Source: Nonomuraea sediminis (GTDB lineage: Bacteria; Actinomycetota; Actinomycetes; Streptosporangiales; Streptosporangiaceae). From it: a DNA stretch of 64,000 nt. Under the pieces are notes generated by a model. The model saw only the letters and a program-made list of their open reading frames with translations. It did not search any database and was not told the DNA's origin. Where the stretch lies: positions 62,001 to 126,000 of the forward strand of contig NZ_JAHDTI010000024.1 of the NCBI RefSeq assembly GCF_018531495.1. The letters are read 5' to 3'. Position 1 is the stretch's first letter, and the number at the start of each line of letters is the position of its first letter. Shown piece after piece: positions 50,455 through 58,974 of the stretch. The translations under genes were made by a program, and so were the position numbers.

Positions 50455-51813
50455 TCAGCCCGCTGAACTCCCGCTGAACCCGCTGCTCCACAGCGGTGCG
50501 CAGGGGCACCCCGGCGCGCTGCCCGAGCCCGCGAAGACGCCGCACGCCCGGCCAGGAGGCGGCGGGAAGGCCAGCCGCGTGAGGCTCCCTGCCAGCGAGC
50601 TGGCCAGATCGGGCCAGCCGGAGTCGCAGGCGGTGCGCAGCCCGTCGACCAGCGCCGGCCCTTCCGCCGCCACCCAGCTCTCCAGGTCGAGCCCGGGCCG
50701 GTCGAGGACGCCCTCCACCAGGCGAGTGCTCCACTCCAGCACGTTGCGGACCGCGTCACGCACGTCCTGCGGCGACTCCTCGGCCACGTGCTCGCCCATG
50801 AACAGCCGCACCAGCGACGGGATGCGATACCACCGGTCGCCGAACTGGTCCGTGCGCGCCACGTCCAGCAGCCCCGCCCCGGCCAGCTCGTCGATCACGT
50901 CGTCCGCGCCGGTCCTGCCCATCGCCGCCGCCACGCACCAGCCGGGGAATTGCGCCAGCCTGATCGCCGCCATCCGCCGCAGCGTGCCCGCCGCCGCGTC
51001 GCTCAGCGCCGCGTACCGCCGGTCGAGGTCCGCCGTCCCGCCCGCGCGCCCCACCGCGGGCTTCCCCGGTACGGCCGGCAGCCCCGGACCCCGCGGCTCC
51101 AGCAGCCCCGCGTCGCCGAGCAGCACGGCCCGCTGCACCCGCCGCAGGTCCGGCCCCGGCGCCAGGCCCAGCTCGCCGAGCGCCCTGCGGGCACGGTCAT
51201 AGGCGTCCAGCGCCTCCGCCTGGCGGCCCGCCCCGAACAGCGCCGTCACCAGCTGCGCCTGCAGCCGCTCGCGCAGTGGATGGGCGGCCACCAGCACGCG
51301 CAGCTCCGCCACCAGCTCCTGATAGCGGCCCCTGAGCAGCTCCGCCTCGCCGCGCAGCTCCAGCGCGACCAGCCTGAGCTCCTCCAGCCTGGCCGCCTGC
51401 GCCGCGATCACCGGCGAGTCGGGCACGTCCGCCAGCGCGGGGCCGCGCCACAACGCCAGCCCCTCGGCGAGCCGAGCCGCGGCCACCTCCGCCTTCCCCT
51501 CACCGAGCGCCCGCCTGCCCGCGGTGACCAGATGCTGGAAACGCTGCGTGTCGAGATCGTCGGCATCGAGCCGGTAGCCGGGCGTCCTCGTCACCAGCGC
51601 GTCGCCGCCGAGCAGCCGGCGCAGCCGCACGATGTACCCCTGGATCTGGTTCACCGCCCGGGCGGGCGGCGCGGTGCCCCATAACGCGCCGGCCAGCACG
51701 CTCACCGGGACGGTACGGCGCGGAGAGAGGGCCAGCACGGCCAGCAGCGTGCGCGGCTTGGCGGCACTGATCACCCGCCCATCCACCTCAACCGGCCCTA
51801 ATAACCCGATCAT
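50455..51813 (-). CDS. BTAD-domain (AfsR/SARP-like) regulator lacking the ATPase core
   Basis: A 452-residue regulator. An OmpR-type winged helix ('LGPVEVDGRVISAAKPRTLL', about 5-90) and a BTAD helical domain (about 98-245, ending 'RARRALGELGLAPGPDLRRV') make the SARP core. In AfsR-type proteins an NB-ARC ATPase with a P-loop would follow. Here a short linker leads straight to the winged-helix part normally found after it ('YAALSDAAAGTLRRMAAIRL', 'YRIPSLVRLFMGEHVAEES'). No P-loop is present. The last 35 residues are low complexity. ATG at 51813. It is first in the transport operon, with 29 bp to the LivHM start, and is its likely activator. Confidence 0.88.
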   Translation of the reverse strand: MIGLLGPVEVDGRVISAAKPRTLLAVLALSPRRTVPVSVLAGALWGTAPPARAVNQIQGYIVRLRRLLGGDALVTRTPGYRLDADDLDTQRFQHLVTAGRRALGEGKAEVAAARLAEGLALWRGPALADVPDSPVIAAQAARLEELRLVALELRGEAELLRGRYQELVAELRVLVAAHPLRERLQAQLVTALFGAGRQAEALDAYDRARRALGELGLAPGPDLRRVQRAVLLGDAGLLEPRGPGLPAVPGKPAVGRAGGTADLDRRYAALSDAAAGTLRRMAAIRLAQFPGWCVAAAMGRTGADDVIDELAGAGLLDVARTDQFGDRWYRIPSLVRLFMGEHVAEESPQDVRDAVRNVLEWSTRLVEGVLDRPGLDLESWVAAEGPALVDGLRTACDSGWPDLASSLAGSLTRLAFPPPPGRACGVFAGSGSAPGCPCAPLWSSGFSGSSAG

Positions 51814-52060
51814 CGCCCAAGCATACGAAAGCTCCGCCCGCGACTGCCTTTACGTGCGGGTCTGTGCCGTTTTCATGCCGTACGGCTGCCGCCGCCGTGG
51901 TTCGCGATCCCGCCCGTCCAGAGCAGGCTCGCCCCACCGGTCCGCGCGGGCGAGAAACGCGTCCTGTGGAAGAAGCCACGGTCAGTGGGTATCGCCAAAT
52001 CTGTACATCCGCCCGCATGCCGACCCGGGTGATCCGGCGGACGCGAAGCACACTGCTGGC

Positions 52061-52564
52061 ATGAACGAGCATGAAGCGGATGCGGCCCCGGAACCTGCGG
52101 ATTACGCGGGCGCGGTGTACGGTTCGCTGCTGGCCGCTTCCGTGATCGTCGGCGCCGCGGCGGAGGGCCCGCCGCCGGCCGCGGGTGAGCTCATCGTCCT
52201 GCTGGTCTGCACGGGAGTGGTGTTCTGGCTCACGCACACCTATGCCGAGCTCATCAGCGGCGGATACCCGGCCAGACGCCTCACCTGGGGGAACCTGCGT
52301 GCGGTCGCCAGGAGCGAGTGGCCACTGGCGCAGGCCTCCTTCCCGCCGGCCATCGCCGCCGCCTTCACCTCCTCGCTGGGCGGGTCCAACGCGGTCGTGG
52401 CCTGGGTGGCGGTGTCCGTCGCGGTGATCAGCCAGGTCATCTGGGGCGTCGCCGCGGCGGTCAGGATCCGCTCCACCCGCAACGTCGTGATCGTCTCCGG
52501 CGTCGCCAACCTCGTCCTCGGCCTGGCCATCGTCGTACTCAAGGTCGCGGTCACCGCCCACTGA
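52061..52564 (+). CDS. Hypothetical membrane protein with four TM helices
   Basis: A 167-residue membrane protein. Hydrophobic helices lie at about 18-35, 44-62, 105-132 and 142-165. The first two contain 'ELIVLLVCTGVVFWLTHTYA' and 'ELISGG'. This layout resembles a family of small actinobacterial integral membrane proteins of unknown role. There is no enzyme motif. The ATG at 52061 lacks a clear ribosome-binding site. It is divergent from the BTAD regulator (247 bp between) and upstream of, but not close to, the SigE-type sigma gene. Confidence 0.7.
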   Translation: MNEHEADAAPEPADYAGAVYGSLLAASVIVGAAAEGPPPAAGELIVLLVCTGVVFWLTHTYAELISGGYPARRLTWGNLRAVARSEWPLAQASFPPAIAAAFTSSLGGSNAVVAWVAVSVAVISQVIWGVAAAVRIRSTRNVVIVSGVANLVLGLAIVVLKVAVTAH

Positions 52565-52720
52565 CCAGCCCGGGTCACCCGTCGATCGCCCGCGGCCCTG
52601 AGCGGAGATCAGCCACCATCAGGTGATCGGGGGGACAGCACCGATCCAGAAGTTCGGCCATGCCGGCATAGATCGGCATCCTGTCCGCGTCCTTGCTTGG
52701 TGACATCGCGAGGAGGACGG

Positions 52721-53233
52721 GTGGATCCAGGATTTGAGGCGGACTTCCGGGAGTTCGTCATCGATCGATCAGGGGCGCTGTTCCGTACCGCGTACTTGCT
52801 TACCGGTGACCGGCACGCCGCTGAGGACTTGGTGCAGTCGGCGTTGGCGAAGACAGCGGTGAAGTGGCGCGGCCTGCGAGACTCGGCGGCCATTGAGGGT
52901 TACGTCCGCCGTGTCATGTATCACGAGCAGGTGAGCTGGTGGCGGCGCCGTTCCCGCGTCGCGGAAGTGTCCACCGGATGGCTGCCCGAACAGGTCGGCG
53001 ACGGGCACGCCGAGATGGTGGATCTTCGCCTGGTGATGCGCGCGGCTCTGGCCCGGCTGACGCCTCGGCAGCGGACCATGCTCGTGCTGCGCTACTTCGA
53101 AGACCTGTCCGAGACCGAGATCGCGCGGCTGCTCGGCGTCAGGGTGGGGTCGGTGCGCAGCCAGATTTACCGGTCGTTGGAGCGTCTGAAGCAGGCTGCA
53201 CCTGAACTGAGCACCGTGAGGGAGTTCGGATGA
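52721..53233 (+). CDS. SigE-family ECF RNA polymerase sigma factor
   Basis: A 170-residue group IV sigma factor of the actinobacterial 'SigE family' (SCO-type, not E. coli RpoE). Region 2: 'REFVIDRSGALFRTAYLLTG' and 'DRHAAEDLVQSALAKTAVKW'. Region 4: 'LTPRQRTMLVLRYFEDLSET' and 'EIARLLGVRVGSVRSQIYRS'. The GTG at 52721 follows AGGAGG. Its TGA overlaps the ATG of the MltG-like gene by four bases, the usual arrangement for a sigma factor and its membrane-bound regulator. Confidence 0.92.
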   Translation: MDPGFEADFREFVIDRSGALFRTAYLLTGDRHAAEDLVQSALAKTAVKWRGLRDSAAIEGYVRRVMYHEQVSWWRRRSRVAEVSTGWLPEQVGDGHAEMVDLRLVMRAALARLTPRQRTMLVLRYFEDLSETEIARLLGVRVGSVRSQIYRSLERLKQAAPELSTVREFG

Positions 53234-54180
53234 ACATCGAGGACCTGCTGCGCGAGACCCTTTCCGACATGGCCCATGAGGAGCAGCCACCCCCACCGGG
53301 CTGGTTCTTCCAGTCCAACCGGAGTCGATCCCGTCGGCGCGGCCTCGCCCTGGCGGCCGCGGCGGCCGTAACCGTGATGGCGGTCGGATCCACGCTCGTG
53401 GTCCAGGGGCTGTCCTCTCGGGCCCCGGTCCCCAAGGACTTCACCGCGCAGGGCTCCGGCGAGACTCTCGCAGAGACCAAGCAGGGGCGAACCACCCTGA
53501 CCGTGAAAGAAGGACAGCGGCTCGCGCAGATCTTGAAGCAGCTGTCGACCGCCACCGGCAGACCGCTGGTGGAGTTCAAGCGGGCCGCCGAGGACGGCAG
53601 GGCGCTTGGCCTTCCGGCCTATGCCAAGGGCGCGCTGGAAGGATTCGCCTTCCCCGCGACCTACGAGGTCTCGCCCACATCGAGCCCCGACGAACTCCTC
53701 GCCGCGATGGTGACACGCTTCAATCGCGCCGCGGAGGACAGCAACCTGGTGGACGGCGCCAGGCATGCCGGCCGTACGCCACTGGAGATCCTGACCGTCG
53801 CCAGCATCGTCCAGGCCGAGTCCACCAACAAGCGCGACATGCCGAAGATCGCGCGGGTTGTCTACAACCGGCTGAACCACAAGCCCGAGATGAAGCTGCA
53901 ACTGGACAGCACGGTCATGTACGGCCTGAACAAGGTCGGCATCAGGGCCTCGAACGAGGATCTCAAGAGCCGGTCGCGGTACAACACCTATGCGCGCCTC
54001 GGCCTGCCGCCCGGTCCCATCTGCAACCCGGGCGCCGACGCCATCGAGGCTGCCCTGAAGCCGGCCGCTGGGTCCTGGCTGTACTTCGTGACGACCGATC
54101 CGGAGAAGGGCATCACGAAGTTCGCCGACTCCCCATCCGAGTACTTCAAGCTGATCGAGGAATACCGCAGGACCGGGTGA
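53230..54180 (+). CDS. MltG-like endolytic transglycosylase with anti-sigma-like N-terminus
   Basis: A 316-residue membrane protein. Residues 1-37 resemble the cytoplasmic start of proteins encoded next to SigE-family sigma factors ('IEDLLRETLSDMAHEEQP', 'PPGWFF', then Arg-rich). A TM helix is at 38-60. Residues 85-315 are a YceG/MltG domain: 'ASIVQAE' (191-197; E197 is the presumed catalytic Glu), 'MPKIARVVYNRL', 'LDSTVMYGL', 'YNTYARLGLPPGPICNPG' (251-268) and 'YFVTTDPEKGITKFAD'. MltG cleaves nascent peptidoglycan glycan strands. The LysM-like part of typical MltG is reduced. The ATGA overlap with the sigma factor suggests that the two act together. Confidence 0.88.
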   Translation: MNIEDLLRETLSDMAHEEQPPPPGWFFQSNRSRSRRRGLALAAAAAVTVMAVGSTLVVQGLSSRAPVPKDFTAQGSGETLAETKQGRTTLTVKEGQRLAQILKQLSTATGRPLVEFKRAAEDGRALGLPAYAKGALEGFAFPATYEVSPTSSPDELLAAMVTRFNRAAEDSNLVDGARHAGRTPLEILTVASIVQAESTNKRDMPKIARVVYNRLNHKPEMKLQLDSTVMYGLNKVGIRASNEDLKSRSRYNTYARLGLPPGPICNPGADAIEAALKPAAGSWLYFVTTDPEKGITKFADSPSEYFKLIEEYRRTG

Positions 54181-54331
54181 TAGAGCGGCGCGCATCATCC
54201 GATACGGATCTTCACGCTTCCTCGGCCGAGGATGCCGTGCCCTCTAACCGCGGAACTGCTCGATGGCCGTCTCCGCGGTGGGGGCAGGTAGCCATCGCGC
54301 CGAGCTCGCTGGAACACCCGATAATGCTGAG

Positions 54332-54799
54332 ATGATCGACAACCAGATGCCGGGACCACGCCCGTTGCTGCGCCGCCCCGAGGACGGCGAGCTGATCGAC
54401 GTGGCGGGAGTGGCGCACTTCTTCCGATTGACAGGCGAGCACACCGGCGGCCGCTTCGCGTTCGAGGAGTTCACTCTGGAGGGGGGCGTGCTCGGTGCCC
54501 GCCCGCACGTGCATCACGGGCACGACGAGTATTTCTACGTCCTGCGGGGCGACCTGACCCTGCACCACGGCGACGGGGAGGTGACGGTCGGCCCCGGACA
54601 CCTGCTCGCTGCGGTGCGCGGAACCCCGCACGGCTTCCGCAACGCCGGCACCGAGCCGGTCCATGCTCTGTGCCTCTATACGCCGGCCGGATACGAGGGC
54701 TACTTCCGCGAGGTGCATGCGGCCGTGGCGGCCGGCGCGGAAGTGACCGACGAGCTCCTGGCGGAGTTCCGAGCCCGCCACCGCACCAACTCGTTCTAG
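54332..54799 (+). CDS. Cupin domain protein
   Basis: A 155-residue cupin. Metal motif 1 is 'GARPHVHHGHDEYFYVLRGD' (about 53-72) and motif 2 is 'GTPHGFRNAGTEPVHALCLY' (about 95-114). It is cytoplasmic and probably metal-binding; the C-terminal helix ('ELLAEFRARHR') resembles cupins found near quercetinase-like proteins. The ATG at 54332 has no ribosome-binding site, so it may be leaderless; an upstream ATG at 54263 would add 23 residues. It lies between the MltG-like gene and the convergent MDR gene. Confidence 0.85.
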   Translation: MIDNQMPGPRPLLRRPEDGELIDVAGVAHFFRLTGEHTGGRFAFEEFTLEGGVLGARPHVHHGHDEYFYVLRGDLTLHHGDGEVTVGPGHLLAAVRGTPHGFRNAGTEPVHALCLYTPAGYEGYFREVHAAVAAGAEVTDELLAEFRARHRTNSF

Positions 54800-54852
54800 C
54801 CGGTGCCGGGTGCAGCCATGGCGGCACGCACGGTGAAGACGCGTACCGCGTC

Positions 54853-55929
54853 CTAGCTGTCGTCTTCGTCCCGGGCATCCTCGAAGACGAAGAGCGGTTT
54901 TGCGCCATGTGCGGGTGCTTCGGCGAACGAGATGGCTTCAGTGAAGCGTTCGAGCGGGAACGGCTCGCCTTGGGGGATGCTCAGCACGTCATCAACGACG
55001 AGACTGCGAACCTCGGACAGCGCGCGCAACGCATCCGCGGGTGATGTAGTGCCGAACCAGCGGTTCAGCCAGAAGCCACGGACTGTTTTGGTCTCGTAGA
55101 TGACCGAGCGTGCCGGCAGCGGGATCGTCAGCGCTGCCGGGTCGGTCTGCCGATGGGTGGAGAGCGCACCGTAGACCACGACCTCTCCTCCCGGAGCCAA
55201 TGCCTGGGACACCTGGGCACCCACGTGGCCCGCGACACAGTCGATGGCCTTGCGCACGCCGGCCGATCCTGCGACCTCGGCCACCCGCTGCAACAGGTCC
55301 TCCTCCTCGGTGCAAATGACCTCGTCACCACCGAGCGCCTTGATCTCGTCGACGGCATCGCGCCGCCGTACGACGTTGATCGTGCGAATGCCCAGATGCC
55401 TGGCCAGTTGAATGACGAGCCGGCCGACGGTGGAGCCCGCGGCCGTCTGCAACAACCATTCACCCGGCTGTACGTCGAGCTCGCGAGACACGAGGAGCAG
55501 CGCGGTCAACGGGTTGACGGCGAGTTGAGAGGCGCTGGAGTCGCTCAGCTGGTCGGGGACCGGCAGGAGCCTTCGTGTATCGGCAACAAGGTATTCCTGC
55601 CAGGTGCCGGCCACTTGCGGCCCCGGTATCGCCGGGACGGCAACGGCCACGACGCGCTCGCCGATATTCAGCCCTTCGGTATCCGGGCCCAGGGCCGCAA
55701 TACGGCCCACGCATTCCATGTGACCCCCGACAGTGGGAAACTCGGGGGAGAAACCGTAGCGGCCACGCAGCACGTGCAGATCACTGGCGTGAATCGGAGT
55801 CGCCTTCACGCGGATCAACGCCTGACCGGCCTCTGGCGTGGGAATAGGCCGGGATTCCAGCCGCAGGACATCGGCCGGCTCGCCGACCTTTCCGGCTACG
55901 AGCGCGCGCATGGATTGTGGCATCGGCAT
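54853..55929 (-). CDS. MDR family NAD(P)-dependent zinc-free oxidoreductase (enoyl reductase-like)
   Basis: A 358-residue medium-chain dehydrogenase/reductase. The N-terminal GroES-like domain has 'VLRLESRPIPTPEAGQALIR' and 'IHASDLHVLRGRYGF'. The Rossmann domain has 'GEWLLQTAAGSTVGRLVIQL' and 'GGEVVVYGALS'. The catalytic zinc ligands of alcohol dehydrogenases are absent, and the C-terminal 'KTVRGFWLNRWFG' is typical of mitochondrial-type 2-enoyl thioester reductases (MECR/ETR1). It probably reduces an enoyl-CoA/ACP or quinone with NADPH. Starts at 55929, 55923 or 55911 are all possible. The promoter is likely in the AT-rich stretch at 56010-56050. Confidence 0.88.
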   Translation of the reverse strand: MPMPQSMRALVAGKVGEPADVLRLESRPIPTPEAGQALIRVKATPIHASDLHVLRGRYGFSPEFPTVGGHMECVGRIAALGPDTEGLNIGERVVAVAVPAIPGPQVAGTWQEYLVADTRRLLPVPDQLSDSSASQLAVNPLTALLLVSRELDVQPGEWLLQTAAGSTVGRLVIQLARHLGIRTINVVRRRDAVDEIKALGGDEVICTEEEDLLQRVAEVAGSAGVRKAIDCVAGHVGAQVSQALAPGGEVVVYGALSTHRQTDPAALTIPLPARSVIYETKTVRGFWLNRWFGTTSPADALRALSEVRSLVVDDVLSIPQGEPFPLERFTEAISFAEAPAHGAKPLFVFEDARDEDDS

Positions 55930-56155
55930 AAGCTCGGTGTCGCCTTGTCAGTCATTTTCCGGCCGGTTCCATTAGGGAATCACCTTCTGTGAGCGACCCC
56001 AACGAGTCCGATGTAATAACCGTAACACGTTTATCTATTGATTCTTCTTGACTTTGCGATGGCTGTCGAACCTTTGTTCGATGTCGCTGCGCGCAGCTTG
56101 CCGTGCCAAGCTGCACGCGCCACCGGCGCGGCTCGTTTTCGAGGGCATGTGTCGC

Positions 56156-56161
56156 TATAAA
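56156..56161 (+). promoter_or_regulatory. Candidate -10 box of a leaderless kinase transcript
   Basis: TATAAA at 56156-56161 is an outstanding -10 match in this GC-rich DNA. A transcript would start near 56168-56170, right at the ATG at 56170, and no ribosome-binding site precedes any of the possible starts. Confidence 0.45.
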
Positions 56162-56169
56162 TGCTCCTT

Positions 56170-58020
56170 ATGGTGATCATGCCCCTCCAGCCCGGTGACC
56201 CCGGCCAGATTGGGCGGTTCCGGTTGGCGGGGCGGCTCGGCAGCGGCGGCCAGGGAGTCGTCTTCCTCGGCGAGGACGGCTCCGGGGGCAACTTCGCCGT
56301 CAAGGTGCCGCACCCGCAGTCGCTGGCCGACCCCGAGACCAAGGCCAGGTTCGCGAGGGAGCTGGAGATAGCCCGCGGCGCGGCGCCCGCCTTCACCGCC
56401 CGGGTGGTGGAGGCGGTGCTCGAGGGCGGCCAGCCGTACATCGTGAGCGAGTACGTCGAGGGCCCGAGCCTGCGCGAGCGGGTGGAGCAGCGCGGGCCGC
56501 TCAGCCCCGACGAGGTGCACCGGCTGGCGACGGGGCTGGCCTCGGCACTGTCGGCGATCCACCAGGCCGGGATCGTGCATCGCGATGTCAAGCCGGACAA
56601 CGTGCTGCTGGGCCCGGACGGGCCGCGCCTCATCGACTTCGGGATCGCCCGGCTGCCGGGCGGCACGCTCACCTCCTCCGGGCAGATCGTCGGGACGCCG
56701 CTGTACATCCCGCCGGAGGTCTTCGAGGGACAGCGGGTCACGGCCGCGGCCGACGTCTTCGCCTGGGGCGCCGTGGTGGCCTACGCGGCCCAGGGCCGGC
56801 ACGCCTTCGGCGGCGGCGAGGTACCCGCGATCATGAAGCGCATCCTGTCCGGCGAGCCCGACCTCAGTGGCGTGCCGGCGCCGATCCGGCCCGCCGTGGC
56901 CGCCGCCCTGGCCAAGCAGCCTGCCGTACGGCCGAGCGCCGTCGATCTCCTCGTGCGCCTCGTCGGCGGTCTGCCGGCGCGCCCCGAAAGGGAAACGCAG
57001 CGCAAGGAGCCCCGGTCGAAGCGCCGCGTCGGCGTGCTCCTCGGGGCGGGGGCGGCGGCGGTGATGCTGGCCGGCGCGACGACCGCCGTGCTGCTCTGGC
57101 CCCGCCAGCCTGCCGTACGGCCGAGCGCCGGGCAGCCGGCGCGTGCGACCGTCACCGTCACGCCGGAGGTGCCGCCGAGCACCACCGCCCCCACCCCGGA
57201 CGCGCCCGGCGACGACGATCCGAAGGCGATCACCGGGAAGGAGGTCAAGGGTCCCACCGGCCCGGTGCCGCCCGCGATCAACGAGAAGGACCTGCGCGCT
57301 TACTACCAGGTCTCCGCGGCCGAGCACGGGCGCCTGGCAAAGCGGCTCAGCGACCAGGGGTTCCGCCCGCTGTCGCTGTCGATCACCGATCAGGGCTACA
57401 CGGCCCTGTGGCGCAAGGTGCCGGGCCCGGCCTATGTGACGGCGCACAACCTGTCGGCCAAGGGCTACAAGGACTTCTTCGACAAGTGGACGGCCAAGGG
57501 CTACCGCCAGGTCATCGCCGCGGCCCACGACCTGCCCGGCGGGCCGGTGTTCGCCGCCGTCATGGAGCAGCGCGAGGGCGGCTTCATGGCCTACCACAGC
57601 ATGACGGCCGAGGTCCTGCGCCGCCGCAACACCGAGGCCGTGGCCAAGGGCTACATTCCGGTCTCGCTCAGCGCCCACGGCACGGCAGGGAAGGTCCTCT
57701 ACGACGTCGCCTGGGTGGCCAACGCCGACCACCTCGACTGGACGATGACCATCGGCCAGGACGCCGACCGGTACCAGACCGAGTTCGACCGGCGCGCCAA
57801 GGAGTACATGCCGCTGACCACGGTGGACGAGAAGGGCCTGATCACGGCGGTGTGGACGCAGAACAACGGAGGATGGTGGAGCAACACCGCCCTGCCGGCG
57901 CAGCGGCACCGCGACAAGATCAAGGAGTCGGGCGGCCAGGGCTACCGCCCCGTCGCGATTACGGCCAGCCAGGTCGGCGACCGCGTTGTCTACTCCCTGA
58001 CCGCCCGCACGGAGTCCTGA
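56170..58020 (+). CDS. Ser/Thr protein kinase with extracellular BTRD1-like repeat sensor
   Basis: A 616-residue membrane kinase. The kinase domain (about 15-265) is complete: 'LGSGGQGVV' (23-31), K45, 'HRDVKPDN' (137-144), 'DFG' (156-158), 'GTPLYIPPE' (175-183). A TM helix lies at 287-310, then a Pro/Thr-rich linker. The extracellular part (about 370-615) consists of about four repeats of the 'GYRP-SLS--...YTALW' kind ('GFRPLSLSITDQGYTALW', 'GYIPVSLSAHG', 'GYRPVAITAS'), as in the bacterial tandem repeat domain 1. Start is uncertain: ATGs at 56161, 56170, 56179 and a GTG at 56173; I chose 56170 because of the -10 box. Its kinase is a close paralogue of that at 17897. Confidence 0.9.
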   Translation: MVIMPLQPGDPGQIGRFRLAGRLGSGGQGVVFLGEDGSGGNFAVKVPHPQSLADPETKARFARELEIARGAAPAFTARVVEAVLEGGQPYIVSEYVEGPSLRERVEQRGPLSPDEVHRLATGLASALSAIHQAGIVHRDVKPDNVLLGPDGPRLIDFGIARLPGGTLTSSGQIVGTPLYIPPEVFEGQRVTAAADVFAWGAVVAYAAQGRHAFGGGEVPAIMKRILSGEPDLSGVPAPIRPAVAAALAKQPAVRPSAVDLLVRLVGGLPARPERETQRKEPRSKRRVGVLLGAGAAAVMLAGATTAVLLWPRQPAVRPSAGQPARATVTVTPEVPPSTTAPTPDAPGDDDPKAITGKEVKGPTGPVPPAINEKDLRAYYQVSAAEHGRLAKRLSDQGFRPLSLSITDQGYTALWRKVPGPAYVTAHNLSAKGYKDFFDKWTAKGYRQVIAAAHDLPGGPVFAAVMEQREGGFMAYHSMTAEVLRRRNTEAVAKGYIPVSLSAHGTAGKVLYDVAWVANADHLDWTMTIGQDADRYQTEFDRRAKEYMPLTTVDEKGLITAVWTQNNGGWWSNTALPAQRHRDKIKESGGQGYRPVAITASQVGDRVVYSLTARTES

Positions 58021-58131
58021 CGGGTCGGGACGGTTGCGAGCTGAGTTCACATGGGAGCGCCGGCTGCCAGGGGTTCGCTCGACGACATGACGCCTGCCGG
58101 GGGAGATTCCAGATCACGGCGCCGGCGGCTG

Positions 58132-58578
58132 TCAGTCGATGCGCTGGCAGATCGACACCGGCAGGCGAGGGGACCACGTTCGGGTGGCCTCGTCGTAGGC
58201 GCGTGCGTATCCGTTGTTGCTTCCGGCGCAGGGCGCAGCGATCGTCGTCTCCACGTAGACGGCGCCGCCGGGAGTGACGGGGTGCGGGTGAGCGATCTCC
58301 CACTTGGAGAACGCCGTCCGGCCGGTGTCGTACTTGACGACCAGGAAGACACGGCGGTCGATGGTGAAGTTGCCGCCGGCGATCTTGAGGTGGCCGTTGA
58401 AGGTGTAGTTGAACAGGAAGGGTTGCGCCTGCCTGAGATCGTGCGCATGGCTGGTGCTGTTGATGTCCGCAGGCGACGTCGGTGACGCGTTCGCGGCGGT
58501 GCCCAGGACAGGGACGGCCAGGGCGACGATGCCGGCGGTGGCGGTGACTCCGAGCAGCGTGCGCATGATGCGGTTCAT
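58132..58578 (-). CDS. Small secreted protein
   Basis: A 148-residue exported protein. The signal peptide 'MRTLLGVTATAGIVALAVPV' ends at about 'ANA-SP' (residue 32). The mature part is beta-rich ('FLFNYTFNGHLKIAGGNFTI', 'RRVFLVVKYDTGRTAFSKWE') with two cysteines (in 'APCAGSNNGY' and 'SICQRID') that could form a disulfide. The family is not recognised; it may be a small beta-sandwich. The ATG at 58578 has AGGAG six bases upstream. It is convergent with the kinase gene at 56170, with 111 bp between them. Confidence 0.8.
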   Translation of the reverse strand: MNRIMRTLLGVTATAGIVALAVPVLGTAANASPTSPADINSTSHAHDLRQAQPFLFNYTFNGHLKIAGGNFTIDRRVFLVVKYDTGRTAFSKWEIAHPHPVTPGGAVYVETTIAAPCAGSNNGYARAYDEATRTWSPRLPVSICQRID

Positions 58579-58829
58579 CGGGATCTCCTGTGCGATGGTG
58601 CCGACCTTGTTGGGCTTGCAGCACCATTGACGGGCAGGCCGCCTGCAGCGTGCTTTCAGCGGCCCGACGTCCGCATGCAGACCGCTGTCGATCGCCTGGC
58701 GGGCCGCGGGGACACGTCCGCTTTCGTGATCGGATGGGCGCGGCTGGAAGAGTGACCGGGCGGCCAACCGCAAGAAGCGCGGCTCCTGCGGCGGCCGCCC
58801 GGTCAGGCATGATCCAGATCTTCAAAAGC

Positions 58830-58974
58830 AGCGCAACATGGCCGGACGCTGCGTCAATCGGATCAAGGAGTGGCGTGGGCCGGCCTTCGTCTCGACAAGG
58901 CTCCCGACAGCTACCTCGCCGGCTTTCGTCTACGCGGCGCCATCTTGTGGATCCGAAGTCCGTACAGGCCCTAG
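58830..58974 (+). mobile_element. IS5-type transposase C-terminal remnant (frameshifted)
   Basis: One frame reads 'RNMAGRCVNRIKEWRG'. After a frameshift near 58880 another reads 'LRLDKAPDSYLAGFRLRGAI' and 'LWIRSPYRP' to a TAG at 58974. This is the C-terminal end of IS5-group DDE transposases. It overlaps the stop codon of the CU044_5270 gene on the other strand. Nothing else is supported in 58579-58829. Confidence 0.6.

Noticed and set aside
50425..50734. N-terminal extension of the LivHM fusion
   Set aside because: The extension overlaps the 3' end of the BTAD regulator, is low complexity and precedes a normal LivH N-terminus at 50425.
45924..50759. A 1611-residue protein including the MFS-ABC fusion
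   Set aside because: The upstream ~700 codons are antisense-like shadow of the LivHM fusion gene in another frame; the ATG at 48665 with the ATGA overlap is the real start.
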